Origin: JANNBN01 sp031430595
GTDB taxonomy: Bacteria > Actinomycetota > Acidimicrobiia > Acidimicrobiales > JANYDT01
DNA: 64,000 nucleotides
Direction: 5' to 3'
Assembly (NCBI GenBank): GCA_031430595.1
Contig: JANPBU010000007.1
Span: 1 to 64,000, forward strand
Numbering within the stretch: the stretch's first letter is position 1; each line of letters starts with the position of its first letter. The notes below the pieces were generated by a model. It ran no database searches. It was not told the DNA's origin and saw only the letters and a list, made by a program, of their open reading frames with translations. Of the stretch, positions 8,234 through 15,182 are shown one piece after another. Made by a program: the position numbers and the translations under genes.

Positions 8234-8482
8234 ATGGTCGTGACCCTTGATCTCAAAGCGGAAGTAAAGGCTCGGCTCTCCGCTGAGGCGGCACGTCGTC
8301 AAATGACCCTTGAACAACTCATCACCGAGTTTGCGGAAGAGTTGCCCGTGGATCCTCCGGCCGACAAACCCAAACGATTGAGCTTCATTGGTATCGGTGA
8401 TTCAGGCCGTGGCGACCTAGGTCGTCGGCACCGTGAGATCCGCAAAGAGCAAACGGCAGGACTCGCAGCGCGAGAACTGTAG
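8234..8482 (+). CDS. VapB-type antitoxin
   Basis: 82 aa. The N-terminus MVVTLDLKAEVKARLSAEAA followed by RRQMTLEQLITEFAEEL is a ribbon-helix-helix/VapB-like dimerisation and DNA-binding domain. The C-terminal half, with Pro- and Gly-rich GIGDSGRGDLGRR, fits the flexible toxin-binding tail. The ATG at 8234 was chosen because the family starts at this strand; upstream codons in frame have no homology. The stop is 2 nt before the ATG of the VapC gene. With the toxin broken, it may only act as an orphan regulator. Confidence 0.78.
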   Translation: MVVTLDLKAEVKARLSAEAARRQMTLEQLITEFAEELPVDPPADKPKRLSFIGIGDSGRGDLGRRHREIRKEQTAGLAAREL

Positions 8483-8484
8483 CA

Positions 8485-8898
8485 ATGGCGATTCTCGTCG
8501 ACACGGGCGTCTTGATTGCTGCGATTGACGTAAGCGATGCAGACCATGCTGACGCGGCAGCGGTGTTGGAACCTTATGCCGGCGAACTCTTTGTTCCCTC
8601 GACCGTCGTAGCTGAGGCCTCGTGGCAACTCGAGAACAACATCAGCGTTGCTGCTGAAGCTGGATTTCTTGATGCAATTATCGTAGGTGAACTTAAGGTT
8701 GTTGATCTGCTCGCCGCGGATTATGTTCGGGCCGTTGCGCTCATTCGCTAGTACGCCGATCTCGGTCTGGGCTTGGTCGACGCGTCCGTCGTTGCGATCG
8801 CAGAGCGCCTTGGCATCACTACCATTGCCACCTTGGATTGTCGAGATTTTGCAGTCGTTCGGCCATCGCACGTGACGGCATTCGAACTAGTTCCGTAA
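8485..8898 (+). pseudogene. VapC-type PIN ribonuclease with in-frame amber codon
   Basis: The frame starts MAILVDTGVLIAAID, with the first catalytic Asp, and contains a conserved acidic VVAEASW. A TAG at 8749-8751 ends it after 88 codons, but the same frame continues for 48 sense codons with YADLGLGLVDASVVAIAERL and TIATLDCRDF to a TAA at 8896. The continuation is the C-terminal half of the PIN fold with the remaining catalytic Asp residues. A single C-to-T change from CAG would explain the TAG, since Gln before YADL is common in the family (inference). The truncated product would lack half the active site. Confidence 0.82.
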
Positions 8899-8963
8899 AA
8901 TCCGTAGGTAGTCGTTCTCGGTTCGGGTTGGTAGAGGGAGGCATCCGCCGATATTCTTGGCGC

Positions 8964-9203
8964 ATGAACGCGAGGGCCAATCAAGAGGAGCCTTCCTCGA
9001 AGAAGCGATTTGCGCTTTCACTGAAGAGCTCAAAAGAGCCAGTCGATGCGCTTGTTGCATTCCAGACTTACGCCGTTGACCGTCTCGCCGAGACCAACGA
9101 ACCCTCCTACAACCTACTCTCTCGACTATCCGAGCGAGGTCGAAAGCTCCGGAGGGCGTCGGTGGATCGAGTGAAGACACGAAGAGCGGCACGGCGCACC
9201 TGA
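8964..9203 (+). CDS. small hypothetical protein
   Basis: 79 aa from an ATG at 8964. It is basic and helical: a Lys/Ser-rich N-terminus (SSKKRFALSLKSS), a helix with VDALVAFQTYAVDRLAETNE, and a very basic C-terminal helix (RGRKLRRASVDRVKTRRAARR). I recognise no family. The acid/base pattern is compatible with a small DNA-binding or accessory element protein, but chance openness cannot be excluded. It lies 65 nt after the broken VapC gene inside the tRNA element. Confidence 0.4.
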   Translation: MNARANQEEPSSKKRFALSLKSSKEPVDALVAFQTYAVDRLAETNEPSYNLLSRLSERGRKLRRASVDRVKTRRAARRT

Positions 9204-9208
9204 AAGTA

Positions 9209-9227
9209 GACGACTGAAACAGTCGTC
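9209..9227. other. short inverted repeat
   Basis: GACGACTG and CAGTCGTC form 8-bp arms around AAA directly after the small gene ending at 9203. No T-run follows, so it is only a weak candidate for a transcription end or a protein site. Confidence 0.3.
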
Positions 9228-9250
9228 AAACGCTCCTCGGGTTACCTTCT

Positions 9251-9430
9251 TTAATCGAGGCAGACAACCTGGCACCCCGCAGTAAGCATGGTGCTGGCCA
9301 CGATTCGATCCTGTACTTCGGGCATGGCGATTGAAAAGGAATACGTTGTAAGTGCTCGACAAGTCCACGCGGACATGGTGGCTAAACCCACTCCGGTCGA
9401 CTCTCCGAGGATCGGATCCGGCCGACGGCC
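9251..9430 (-). pseudogene. possible PIN-toxin C-terminal remnant
   Basis: Read leftwards, a frame ends with AMPEVQDRIVASTMLTAGCQ and VVCLD before a stop. This resembles the D-R-I/V-I-A-T-A helix and the following strand of PIN ribonucleases (PEVHDRIIVATAL ... LVTRD). The expected Asp-rich N-terminal half is not seen. The match is short, so this is tentative. The segment 9204-9520 otherwise has no gene. Confidence 0.3.
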
Positions 9431-9520
9431 GGGCATCGACTCAACGTCGGCGTTGTTGCGCGTCATGTTTTCGAGGTCTGTCGATGTCGTCAAGGGGCAC
9501 CTGTCGCGCAAGGCCAAAGC

Positions 9521-10048
9521 ATGGACCGCGGTGAGCGAGAAACCGTGGACAAGGCAGTCGGCATTGCATTAGAACGAGCAGCGCTCCACGCCGTCATCTC
9601 TTCTCCGCTCCAGTATGTGGACGATTATGGGCCAGCCCCAGAACGAACCGACCCGAACCGCAAAATCTGGGGGCAAGCAGTTTCGACCCGAGCGCAATAC
9701 GAAGCGATGCACGGAACCTGGGACCCACGACACACACCACATCCAACTAGTGGCGGATACCTCAGCATCCATCACCGAATCGCTCGGGAAGCCTGGATCG
9801 ACAGTCGCACGTTCCTTGAACTCGAAGCAATGCTGTCTAGTGAAAGTCGACCCGAACAACTAGGTGAGCTTACGACTGCACTCACTCGCCGAGTCGACCG
9901 AGCAATCGATAGCAAGGCCAGCTACATCATCGAGCTGCTTGGTGAGCGGCAAACCGGCACCATCCTTGGCCCGCTGTGGGACCAACGAGCCCGAGCCATC
10001 GAACCACCAGCCGATAAACAATCCCGATCCCGATCACTCCGCCGATGA
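9521..10048 (+). pseudogene. C-terminal remnant resembling MobF-type relaxase/helicase
   Basis: The open frame gives 175 residues. Two copies of a similar unit are visible: YVDDYGPAPERTDPNRKIWG...AQYEA near residues 33-62 and YIIELLGERQTG...LWDQRARAIE near 137-163. Such units, an aromatic/Leu-Gly-x-Pro segment followed by W-x-x-A-x4-I/Y, occur in the C-terminal part of TrwC/TraA-type conjugative relaxases of actinobacteria. No Walker motifs or relaxase Tyr/His triad are present, so at best this is a 3' fragment. The ATG at 9521 is arbitrary. A full-length unknown protein is the alternative. Confidence 0.4.
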
Positions 10049-10059
10049 AAGAAACCACC

Positions 10060-10262
10060 ATGAACCAACTCACCCTCTGGGACACCGACCCACTCCTCGA
10101 CAAACACCAAGTAGCCGAACGCCTCAACGTAGGCATCCGCTTCGTCGAACGCCTCATCGCCCGAAAAACGAATCGCCTACGTTAAAGTTTGGGAGGCATG
10201 TTCGCGTCCGGGCTTCGGTCGTTGCAGAGTTTTTGAACATCAACACGATTCAAACGAGGTAG
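10060..10262 (+). pseudogene. excisionase-type HTH protein broken by two frameshifts
   Basis: From an ATG at 10060 one frame gives LLDKHQVAERLNVGIRFVER followed by LIARK. A +1 frame then gives RIAYVKV, and the third frame gives FGRHVRVRASVVAEFLNINT to a TAG at 10260. Joined, the product is a 65-residue MerR/excisionase-like helix-turn-helix (HTH_17 pattern: LL-x-QVAERL-V-...-FV-RLIA-..-RI-YVKVGRHVR). Both shifts fall within about 25 nt near 10170-10195. This was probably the element's recombination directionality factor. Confidence 0.72.
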
Positions 10263-10269
10263 GCGGCAA

Positions 10270-10677
10270 ATGGAAGAGCGAATCTGCGGGGTTTCATACA
10301 AGGGGTCGGACACCATTTTGGCGGTCATCGATTCGAGCGGAAGGCACGAGGTGAACTCAGTTCGCAAAATACCCCTTCCGGGCGAGTCTCCTGAGCAGCT
10401 CAAACAGTTCAAATCGGTGTTTGAGTCCTTCGCCAGAGATGCGAAAATCGATGTCTTCGTTGTTCGGCAACCGGCGGTGAAAGGTCAGCAGAAAGCAGGT
10501 GCTTCCGCGATCCGAATGGACACCCTTGTTAGGTTGGCGGAAGGTAGCTTCAAGATCGAAGTGTTGGCGCCGCAGACTGTGGCGGCCAAATTGAAAAAGA
10601 ACCCACAGGTTCGGCCAGCTTCTGTTTTGACCTATCAGGAAGATGCGTTCCTTGTGGCAAAGGCCCGAGCGTTTTGA
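10270..10677 (+). CDS. DUF3010-like (RuvC-fold) protein
   Basis: 135 aa. The start MEERICGVSYKGSDTILAVI, the central RKIPLPGESPEQLKQFK and the segments VVRQPAVKGQQKAGASA and EVLAPQTVAAKLKKN follow the pattern of DUF3010 proteins: a first strand with a Gly-x-Glu/Ser-x-K-G turn, an R-K-I-x-L motif, and a K-G block before the second helix. That family is predicted to have an RNase H/RuvC-like fold; its activity is not established. Here the first acidic residue of a RuvC site is not obvious (Ser in VSYKG), so catalysis is uncertain. The stop TGA overlaps the TTG start of the kinase gene, implying joint function. The gene starts 8 nt after the broken excisionase. Confidence 0.6.
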   Translation: MEERICGVSYKGSDTILAVIDSSGRHEVNSVRKIPLPGESPEQLKQFKSVFESFARDAKIDVFVVRQPAVKGQQKAGASAIRMDTLVRLAEGSFKIEVLAPQTVAAKLKKNPQVRPASVLTYQEDAFLVAKARAF

Positions 10678-11756
10678 TTTGCCACCCAATCGCGTCTGGC
10701 TGTCCGCAGGCAATTCAGGAGAAGTTGAGTAACCTCAGCGATCGATTCACCTTTGACTCTCAGACCGATAGAGGAGGCTCGGGGTTTGTGTTTTTTGGTG
10801 TACAAGATGCAACGGCGCGGCCTGTGGCCGTGAAGTTCTACTCGCTTCAAGAGTCTTCGAATGAGGTGCTCGATCTCGCAACGATTTCGTCCCCAAACGT
10901 GATCCAGGTGCTTGATGCTGGCCCGGTGGACGAATCGTAGGCCTACTTCGTTACACCGAAGTGCCAACACGGAGACTTTGATCACGTCCGATTGGGAGCC
11001 GAATTCACCCAGAAGGACGGCGTCAAATCTGTGCTGAGTGTTTTGGAAGGCTTGTCACACCTCCATGCGGCTGGTTTCGTTCATCGCGACCTCAAGCCGT
11101 CGAACGTTTTCCAAGATGCGGGCGGCCAGGCACTCATCGGAGATCTCGGCTCCATTCGACGAGTTCCAGCGAGCGGGGTCGTTCCCGGCTCGGCTAAAAC
11201 CCTCTTTTACATTCTTCCGGAAGTGGTTCAAATGGGGTCGTACACTTTCAAAAGCGACCTCTATCAAGTTGGGTTGATGCTATTTCGGTTATGTGGCGGA
11301 CACCTGCCTCATGAAGTTGGACCATGGCTCGATCCGAAAACGGTTCAAGCTTTGAACCAGTGCACTGACGGTGTTCAGCGCACAAAACTTGAAAACCAGG
11401 CGGTGTTCACCCGAATCGAAATTGGACGCGCTGCCGACTTGGCCACGCTTCCTCCTTTTACACCGCCAGTACTTCGGAACATCATCCGAAAGTCAGTGAA
11501 GACGGAGCCTTCCAAACGACATGCGACGGCGACGGCTTTCATGACCGAACTCCATCGCGCTGGTACAAATGTTTTCCCGTGGACACAAAAGGGTTCGTAC
11601 TTCCTTCTGAATTCTTGGCGCCCCAAGCGGGTTGAACCAGACGGTAATGGACAGTTCACCGTGCTGGGGAAGAGCGGTGCCAGTTGGCGACGACTTAAGA
11701 GCGCGTCGTTTGCGACGATCGACGAGGCTTTTCGGTTCGCTAAGAACGCCAACTAG
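10674..11756 (+). pseudogene. Ser/Thr protein kinase with an in-frame amber codon
   Basis: One frame of 360 codons carries a whole Hanks-type kinase: a Gly-rich loop (DRGGSGFVF), the VAVK lysine at 54, HRDLKPSNV with catalytic Asp139, and DLGS (Asp157) in place of DFG. A helix with SDLYQVGLMLFRL follows, then a C-terminal extension of about 60 residues with YFLLNSWRPKR and W-R-R-L-K segments. A TAG at codon 89 (10938-10940) splits it between the lobes, and PYFV-like AYFVTPKCQHGDFDH resumes directly after. It may be a nonsense mutant, or translation could restart at 10992, which would give a dead C-lobe. The start codon TTG at 10674 overlaps the DUF3010 stop. No membrane span is visible. Confidence 0.82.
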
Positions 11757-11842
11757 GAAAATGTTCAGTTCGCTGATCGAAAGTAGATCGAGCGCCCTCG
11801 TTTGTGGTTGCGTTTGTGTCGTTTGGAGCCTAGGATCGACCT

Positions 11843-12262
11843 ATGTCTGACAGCCTTACCTATGAGCTTGGAGCCAAGGAACGCCGACAGCTGGCATCGA
11901 AACTGAGCGATCACCGAGACCCGACCACCTCAGTCCGCATTGGCGACGATGACATTGCGCTTCCTCCGGCTGCACAGCTTGCCGTGACACAGTTTCTTAG
12001 CCAGCTTGCCGTTGGGTCGGTCCATGTTCTTAGCGATGGCGACAAACTGACGACACAGGAAGCGGCGGACCTGCTCGGCTTGTCACGAACGTTCGTCGTC
12101 CGACTCATCGATTCAGGAAAGCTCCCTGCCCACTTTGCCGGAACCCACAGAAGGGTTCGAGCTATCGACGCGTTGAACTATCTGCGCCAACGAGAAGAGC
12201 GCCTTGATGCCGTTGCCGCAATTAATGACGCAGATGCTCGACTTGGCATCGAATACCGGTAG
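11843..12262 (+). CDS. excisionase-family HTH antitoxin
   Basis: 139 aa. After a charged N-terminus (about 1-65) comes a MerR/excisionase-type DNA-binding domain at about 72-120: LTTQEAADLLGLSRTFVVRL, then IDSGKLPAHFAGTHRRVRA. The C-terminal tail ALNYLRQREERLDAVAAIND probably wraps the toxin. Genes of this type are regularly found directly before PIN-domain toxins; here the toxin start is 8 nt after the stop. Unlike the other cargo this pair shows no lesion. A run of T/G-rich sequence before 11843 may hold its promoter. Confidence 0.8.
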   Translation: MSDSLTYELGAKERRQLASKLSDHRDPTTSVRIGDDDIALPPAAQLAVTQFLSQLAVGSVHVLSDGDKLTTQEAADLLGLSRTFVVRLIDSGKLPAHFAGTHRRVRAIDALNYLRQREERLDAVAAINDADARLGIEYR

Positions 12263-12270
12263 CTAAAGTC

Positions 12271-12840
12271 GTGCGCGCCGTGCTGGACGCGTGTGTTCTC
12301 TATCCTCCGTCGCTGCGGGACTTCCTCCTCACGCTCGCTTCGTTGGACGCGTTTGAAGTTCGATGGTCTGAAGAGATTTTGAGCGAGGTCGAGCGAAACG
12401 TAATTGCCGACTATCCCGATGTCGACCAACAGCAATTTCGCCGTCACACCATTGGATCAATGAACACGGCGTTTGGCGACGCTCTCACGGAACTACCAAG
12501 TACACCTACCTTCTTTGAAGGTGTCGACGACAAAGACCAACACGTTGCGAACTGTGCCGTGGCATCCGAGAGCGACACCATCATCACGGTGAACCTGCGA
12601 GACTTTCCATCCACAGCGCTTACTCCGCACGGCATCAAGGTACTCACCAGCGGTCATTTGATCGCCAAAATCAACGACGAAGACCCCGAGTTGATTGATC
12701 TGGCTCTAGAAAGCATGTCGAAGCGGTGGCGAAACCCGCGGAGAACGGCAAAGGAGATTCTCCGAATACTCTCGGTTCATCCGACGATGCAAGCCGCTGC
12801 GGCAGCAGTTGCGAACCGATTTATTAGCGTAGAGGACTGA
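12271..12840 (+). CDS. PIN-domain ribonuclease toxin
   Basis: 189 aa from a GTG. The PIN catalytic pattern is complete: MRAVLDACVLYP (first Asp), SEEILSEVERN (Glu), GVDDKDQHVANCAVAS (Asp pair) and TIITVNLRDFPS near the last acidic position. The LYP-x3-RDFLL start and the C-terminal helical tail (RRTAKEILRILSV) are typical of PIN_3 proteins encoded with excisionase-like antitoxins. Such toxins cleave tRNA or mRNA. It is the last intact cargo gene before a terminator-like hairpin. Confidence 0.85.
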   Translation: MRAVLDACVLYPPSLRDFLLTLASLDAFEVRWSEEILSEVERNVIADYPDVDQQQFRRHTIGSMNTAFGDALTELPSTPTFFEGVDDKDQHVANCAVASESDTIITVNLRDFPSTALTPHGIKVLTSGHLIAKINDEDPELIDLALESMSKRWRNPRRTAKEILRILSVHPTMQAAAAAVANRFISVED

Positions 12841-13084
12841 CCTCTTGTGTTCTGTTTAGATGCCCTGTAGTCCTTGAACATAACTCCCTCGGGTTGCCGC
12901 TTACCAAAGCCGCCCGAGGGTTTTGCTTTTCACTTCGAAGAATCAAGCATTCGGCCGAGTCGCCGCCGGCGGCTTCGAACTCGACTTTGACAAAGTTCGA
13001 TGCTGCTTCGTATTCTGCCCGATAGTCCGGATCGAGCACTCGATCAGCGAAGTACTTCTCGGCTCCCGTTTGCGGCATTGACAT
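12824..13084 (-). CDS. short frame with antitoxin-like N-terminus, probably a fragment
   Basis: 86 codons from 13084. The first 28 residues (GAEKYFADRVLDPDYRAEYE) resemble the helix found at the N-terminus of HigA-like or other XRE antitoxins (Y-x-x-R-L-x-DPEY-x-x-x-Y-x-A). Everything after residue 35 crosses the terminator-like hairpin and the end of the PIN gene and looks non-coding. It is therefore best seen as a leftover antitoxin start. Confidence 0.3.
   Translation of the reverse strand: MSMPQTGAEKYFADRVLDPDYRAEYEAASNFVKVEFEAAGGDSAECLILRSEKQNPRAALVSGNPRELCSRTTGHLNRTQEVSPLR
12886..12930 (+). terminator. rho-independent terminator after the HTH/PIN operon
   Basis: CCCTCGGG (12886-12893) and CCCGAGGG (12913-12920) form an 8-bp GC-rich stem with a 19-nt loop, directly followed by TTTTGCTTTT. 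It is 46 nt after the PIN gene stop and in the right orientation. Confidence 0.7.
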
Positions 13085-13231
13085 GCAATCGCGGTAAAGG
13101 CAGCCTCAGGCAGTCATACTTTTCCAAGTCAGCAGACCCCTTGATCGATGGATTTGGTATCGTTAGACCAGCTCCTCGGAACCGCCAGCGCCACCACTGT
13201 GGCGTGCGACCGGGGCTTTGCTTTTGAAGTC
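13085..13231. other. intergenic region before the integrase 3' end
   Basis: No gene is visible. A small hairpin (CGCCAC/GTGGCG with a 4-nt loop, near 13188-13203) precedes CTTTGCTTTT and could end transcription from the left. Its relation to the integrase transcript is unclear. Confidence 0.3.
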
Positions 13232-14377
13232 TTACTCGGGCGCTCCCATTGCTCGGCTGGCGATTCGGTCGGCGACGGCGCGGATTGAATCGGGTAATGC
13301 GTGCGCATAGGTTTTCATCAACATGTCCGGCGAGTGACCAAGCACATCAGCAACAGCGCGCAATTCGCCAACATCGGCGGCTTGGCGAACCATGTGCGTT
13401 GCCGCGGTATGGCGTAGACCGTGCGACGTGAGCCGAGGCACACCGGCCGCATCAACCAATCGGCGGAGTGTTTGATCAAAGTTGCTGGGCGACACCCGAT
13501 TGCCCGTATTCGTCGAGATGATTAAGTCATCGTCGATCCAATCAGCACCAGCGGCCAACCGTTCGTGCAATTGCACCGCACGATGAGTCTTAAGTGCGCG
13601 TAGCGTATCGACGTCAAGCAAGATCGTCCGGCGTGAGCGCTCGTTCTTGCCTTCCGTCCAAATTGGTTTTCCGCTGGCTTCGACAAGACCACCTGAGATT
13701 CGCATCGTTCCCTTGTTGAGATCAAGCCCACCCCAACGCAACGCCAACAACTCACTCCGCCGAAGACCGTAGAGCACCGTCATGCGCAACGGCCCCGCCC
13801 AACGATGATCGGCAATCGTCTTCAAAAACACACGAATCTCTGCCTCGTCCCAGGAACGCACACCCTTATCGGGAACGGGACGAGCGACGAACTTCGGCAA
13901 CACCACACGCGCCGCAGGGGAACGACGAATCAAACCTTCCTCCACCGCATCAGCAAGCACAGCACGCAAAACCATGCGACAAATCTGCAAACTACGTTTC
14001 GACAACTTGCCTTCCGCCGCAGTCGCTTCAAGCCAGCGCGAGATGTCGTCACGATCCAACTTGTCGAGCGTCAACGACCCAAGCCCGGCCTTGATATGCA
14101 CACCGGCCCACTCGTACTGCATGCGTGACTTCACACCAATGTCGGTTCGTGACGCACACCATCGATCAATCAGCCACGACAGCGTTCCCTTGTTCGTCGT
14201 GATCTCACCGCTTGCCGCAGCAGAAGACGCCGCAGCAATCGCCGCACGCTTCGACGGATACGTTCCGATCTGTCTAGGACGTCGAGCGCCCGTTTCGGTG
14301 TCGATGCCATCGACGCGCACGACCCATTTGTCACGCTGTTGACGCACCGTCGGTTGCCCTGTGGCTTTCCTACCCAT
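13232..14377 (-). CDS. tyrosine recombinase / phage-type integrase
   Basis: 381 aa, full length. Residues 1-60 form an arm-binding-type domain (RDKWVVRVDGIDTETGARR), 64-155 the SAM-like core-binding domain, and 175-375 the catalytic domain. The catalytic set is present: Arg206 in LYGLRRSELLALRW, Lys in the following hairpin, His319 and Arg322 in HGLRHTAATHM, His348 in VLGHSP and the nucleophile Tyr357 in TYAHALP. The gene lies 260 nt from the intact tRNA-Arg and points away from it, the usual position for an element integrated in a tRNA gene. It appears to be functional, unlike the excisionase. Confidence 0.93.
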   Translation of the reverse strand: MGRKATGQPTVRQQRDKWVVRVDGIDTETGARRPRQIGTYPSKRAAIAAASSAAASGEITTNKGTLSWLIDRWCASRTDIGVKSRMQYEWAGVHIKAGLGSLTLDKLDRDDISRWLEATAAEGKLSKRSLQICRMVLRAVLADAVEEGLIRRSPAARVVLPKFVARPVPDKGVRSWDEAEIRVFLKTIADHRWAGPLRMTVLYGLRRSELLALRWGGLDLNKGTMRISGGLVEASGKPIWTEGKNERSRRTILLDVDTLRALKTHRAVQLHERLAAGADWIDDDLIISTNTGNRVSPSNFDQTLRRLVDAAGVPRLTSHGLRHTAATHMVRQAADVGELRAVADVLGHSPDMLMKTYAHALPDSIRAVADRIASRAMGAPE

Positions 14378-14530
14378 CGCCGTCGCCTGCTTTCTCGAAG
14401 TGACAACGAAAACAACTTTCGCCGCTGAACTTCACTGGAAACCGTTCCGGTCAGGGGCGACCCTTCGGGTTCACTCCGTCCCTCCGTTCACCGCTCGATC
14501 ACCCCGACGACACCGAGAGCCTCCCGAGCA

Positions 14531-14559
14531 AACGTTTTGATACATCCGTGATACATCGG
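14531..14559 (+). repeat. putative integrase arm-type site, right end
   Basis: Partner of 8117-8145 (24 of 29 identical, same orientation), with two GATACAT direct repeats 11 bases apart. It lies 78 bp from the tRNA-proximal attachment site and upstream of the integrase start, so it may also control the integrase promoter. Confidence 0.6.
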
Positions 14560-14573
14560 CTCGGAAATGACTG

Positions 14574-14599
14574 AAGCCCCCGCATCAACGAGGGCTTCG
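14574..14599 (-). terminator. hairpin downstream of tRNA-Arg, possible terminator
   Basis: GAAGCCC and GGGCTTC form 7-bp arms around a 12-nt loop. On the minus strand it lies 38 nt after the tRNA 3' end and is followed by AGTCATTTCC, which is only weakly T-rich. Since this side belongs to the element, it would be a terminator brought in with it. Confidence 0.35.
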
Positions 14600-14636
14600 T
14601 CAGTGTAACACCGCAGGTCAGAACCTGTTGTATCTA

Positions 14637-14679
14637 GCGCGCTCGGAGAGACTCGAACTCCCAACCGTCTGATCCGAAG
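14637..14679 (+). repeat. tRNA-proximal attachment site (43 bp)
   Basis: Identical to 7962-8004. It contains the tRNA-Arg sequence from the anticodon loop to the 3' end plus two more bases. Integration restored the complete tRNA here and displaced the host 3' half to 7962. Confidence 0.88.
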
Positions 14680-14710
14680 TCAGATGCTCTATCCATTGAG
14701 CTACGAACGC
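14638..14710 (-). tRNA. tRNA-Arg, anticodon UCG
   Basis: Read on the minus strand: 7-bp acceptor stem GCGTTCG/CGAGCGC with one G-U pair, D arm GCTC-AATGGAT-GAGC region, anticodon stem TCTGA/TCAGA with loop CTTCGGA (anticodon TCG, reading CGA), and T arm GGGAG-TTCGAGT-CTCTC. The discriminator is G, and CCA is not encoded. All arms pair, so the tRNA appears functional. It serves as the insertion site of the element on its 3' side. Confidence 0.95.
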
Positions 14711-14948
14711 TTGTCTCCACAGTCTAAACCACGAACCACTGGGACGCGCCATCATTTCGAGGAGACCACAATCGCCGTCTTGGAAAAGAGTTTCCCAGAT
14801 TCCTTTTCGACACCCCATTTCTTGTCATACCCCCTCCGTACACTTGTTCGTATGAGAGGAGCCGACGTTTGGAAATCTGTTCGAGTGCCGGTCGACCGGG
14901 GTGAAGGCTGGTCTCGATCTGAATGTGTTGCTGGGCTTCAACAGTTAG

Positions 14949-15164
14949 AACGTATTTACGGGTTGCAATACTGGTCCACAACGATGTCAGGTTCACCACA
15001 TTGACGAGTTCGACGCCGACCACGGATGCACCGATATCGAATGCTTATGCCTGCTGTGCGAGCCCCATCATCAACACCTTCATGAGCACAACCTGCGAGT
15101 CATTCGAGGGCCAGCCGGTACTTGGGAAGTCGTTTCTAGACTCGTGCTTTGCGACTCGTCATGA
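14949..15164 (+). pseudogene. C-terminal remnant of a DUF222/HNH endonuclease
   Basis: A 71-codon frame, closed upstream by TAG at 14946, carries GPQRCQVHHIDEF followed by ECLCLLCEPHHQHLHEHNLR and then GTWEV. This is the HNH core (HHI ... N/C-L-x-x-LC-x-x-HH-x-x-H) of the many actinobacterial DUF222-HNH proteins, with the preceding Cys-rich turn (GCNTGPQRC) partly kept. No start codon or DUF222 part is seen between it and the tRNA. It lies just outside the element, so it may mark an earlier insertion at the same tRNA. The rest of 14711-15182 holds nothing I can support. Confidence 0.62.
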
Positions 15165-15182
15165 CCAAAAGATTTTTCCAGC

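Larger units (their letters stand above)
7962..14679. mobile_element. 6.7 kb integrated element in tRNA-Arg(UCG)
   Basis: It is bounded by the 43-bp direct repeat of the tRNA 3' half. The tyrosine integrase (13232-14377) lies next to the intact tRNA and points away from it, and both ends carry a matching 29-bp putative arm site. Cargo: VapB, a broken VapC, a small unknown protein, a relaxase-like remnant, a broken excisionase, a DUF3010-like protein plus a kinase, and an HTH/PIN toxin pair. The excisionase and relaxase remains suggest a degenerate integrative mobilizable element that can no longer excise by itself. Confidence 0.82.

Noticed and set aside
8485..12262. Recoding of UAG as a sense codon in the element
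   Set aside because: VapB, the kinase and the HTH antitoxin all end at TAG where homology ends, so TAG works as stop; the two internal TAG codons are better explained as mutations or errors.
14684..15004. 106-codon + frame starting inside the tRNA
   Set aside because: It begins in tRNA-Arg sequence and runs through the HNH remnant in the wrong frame.
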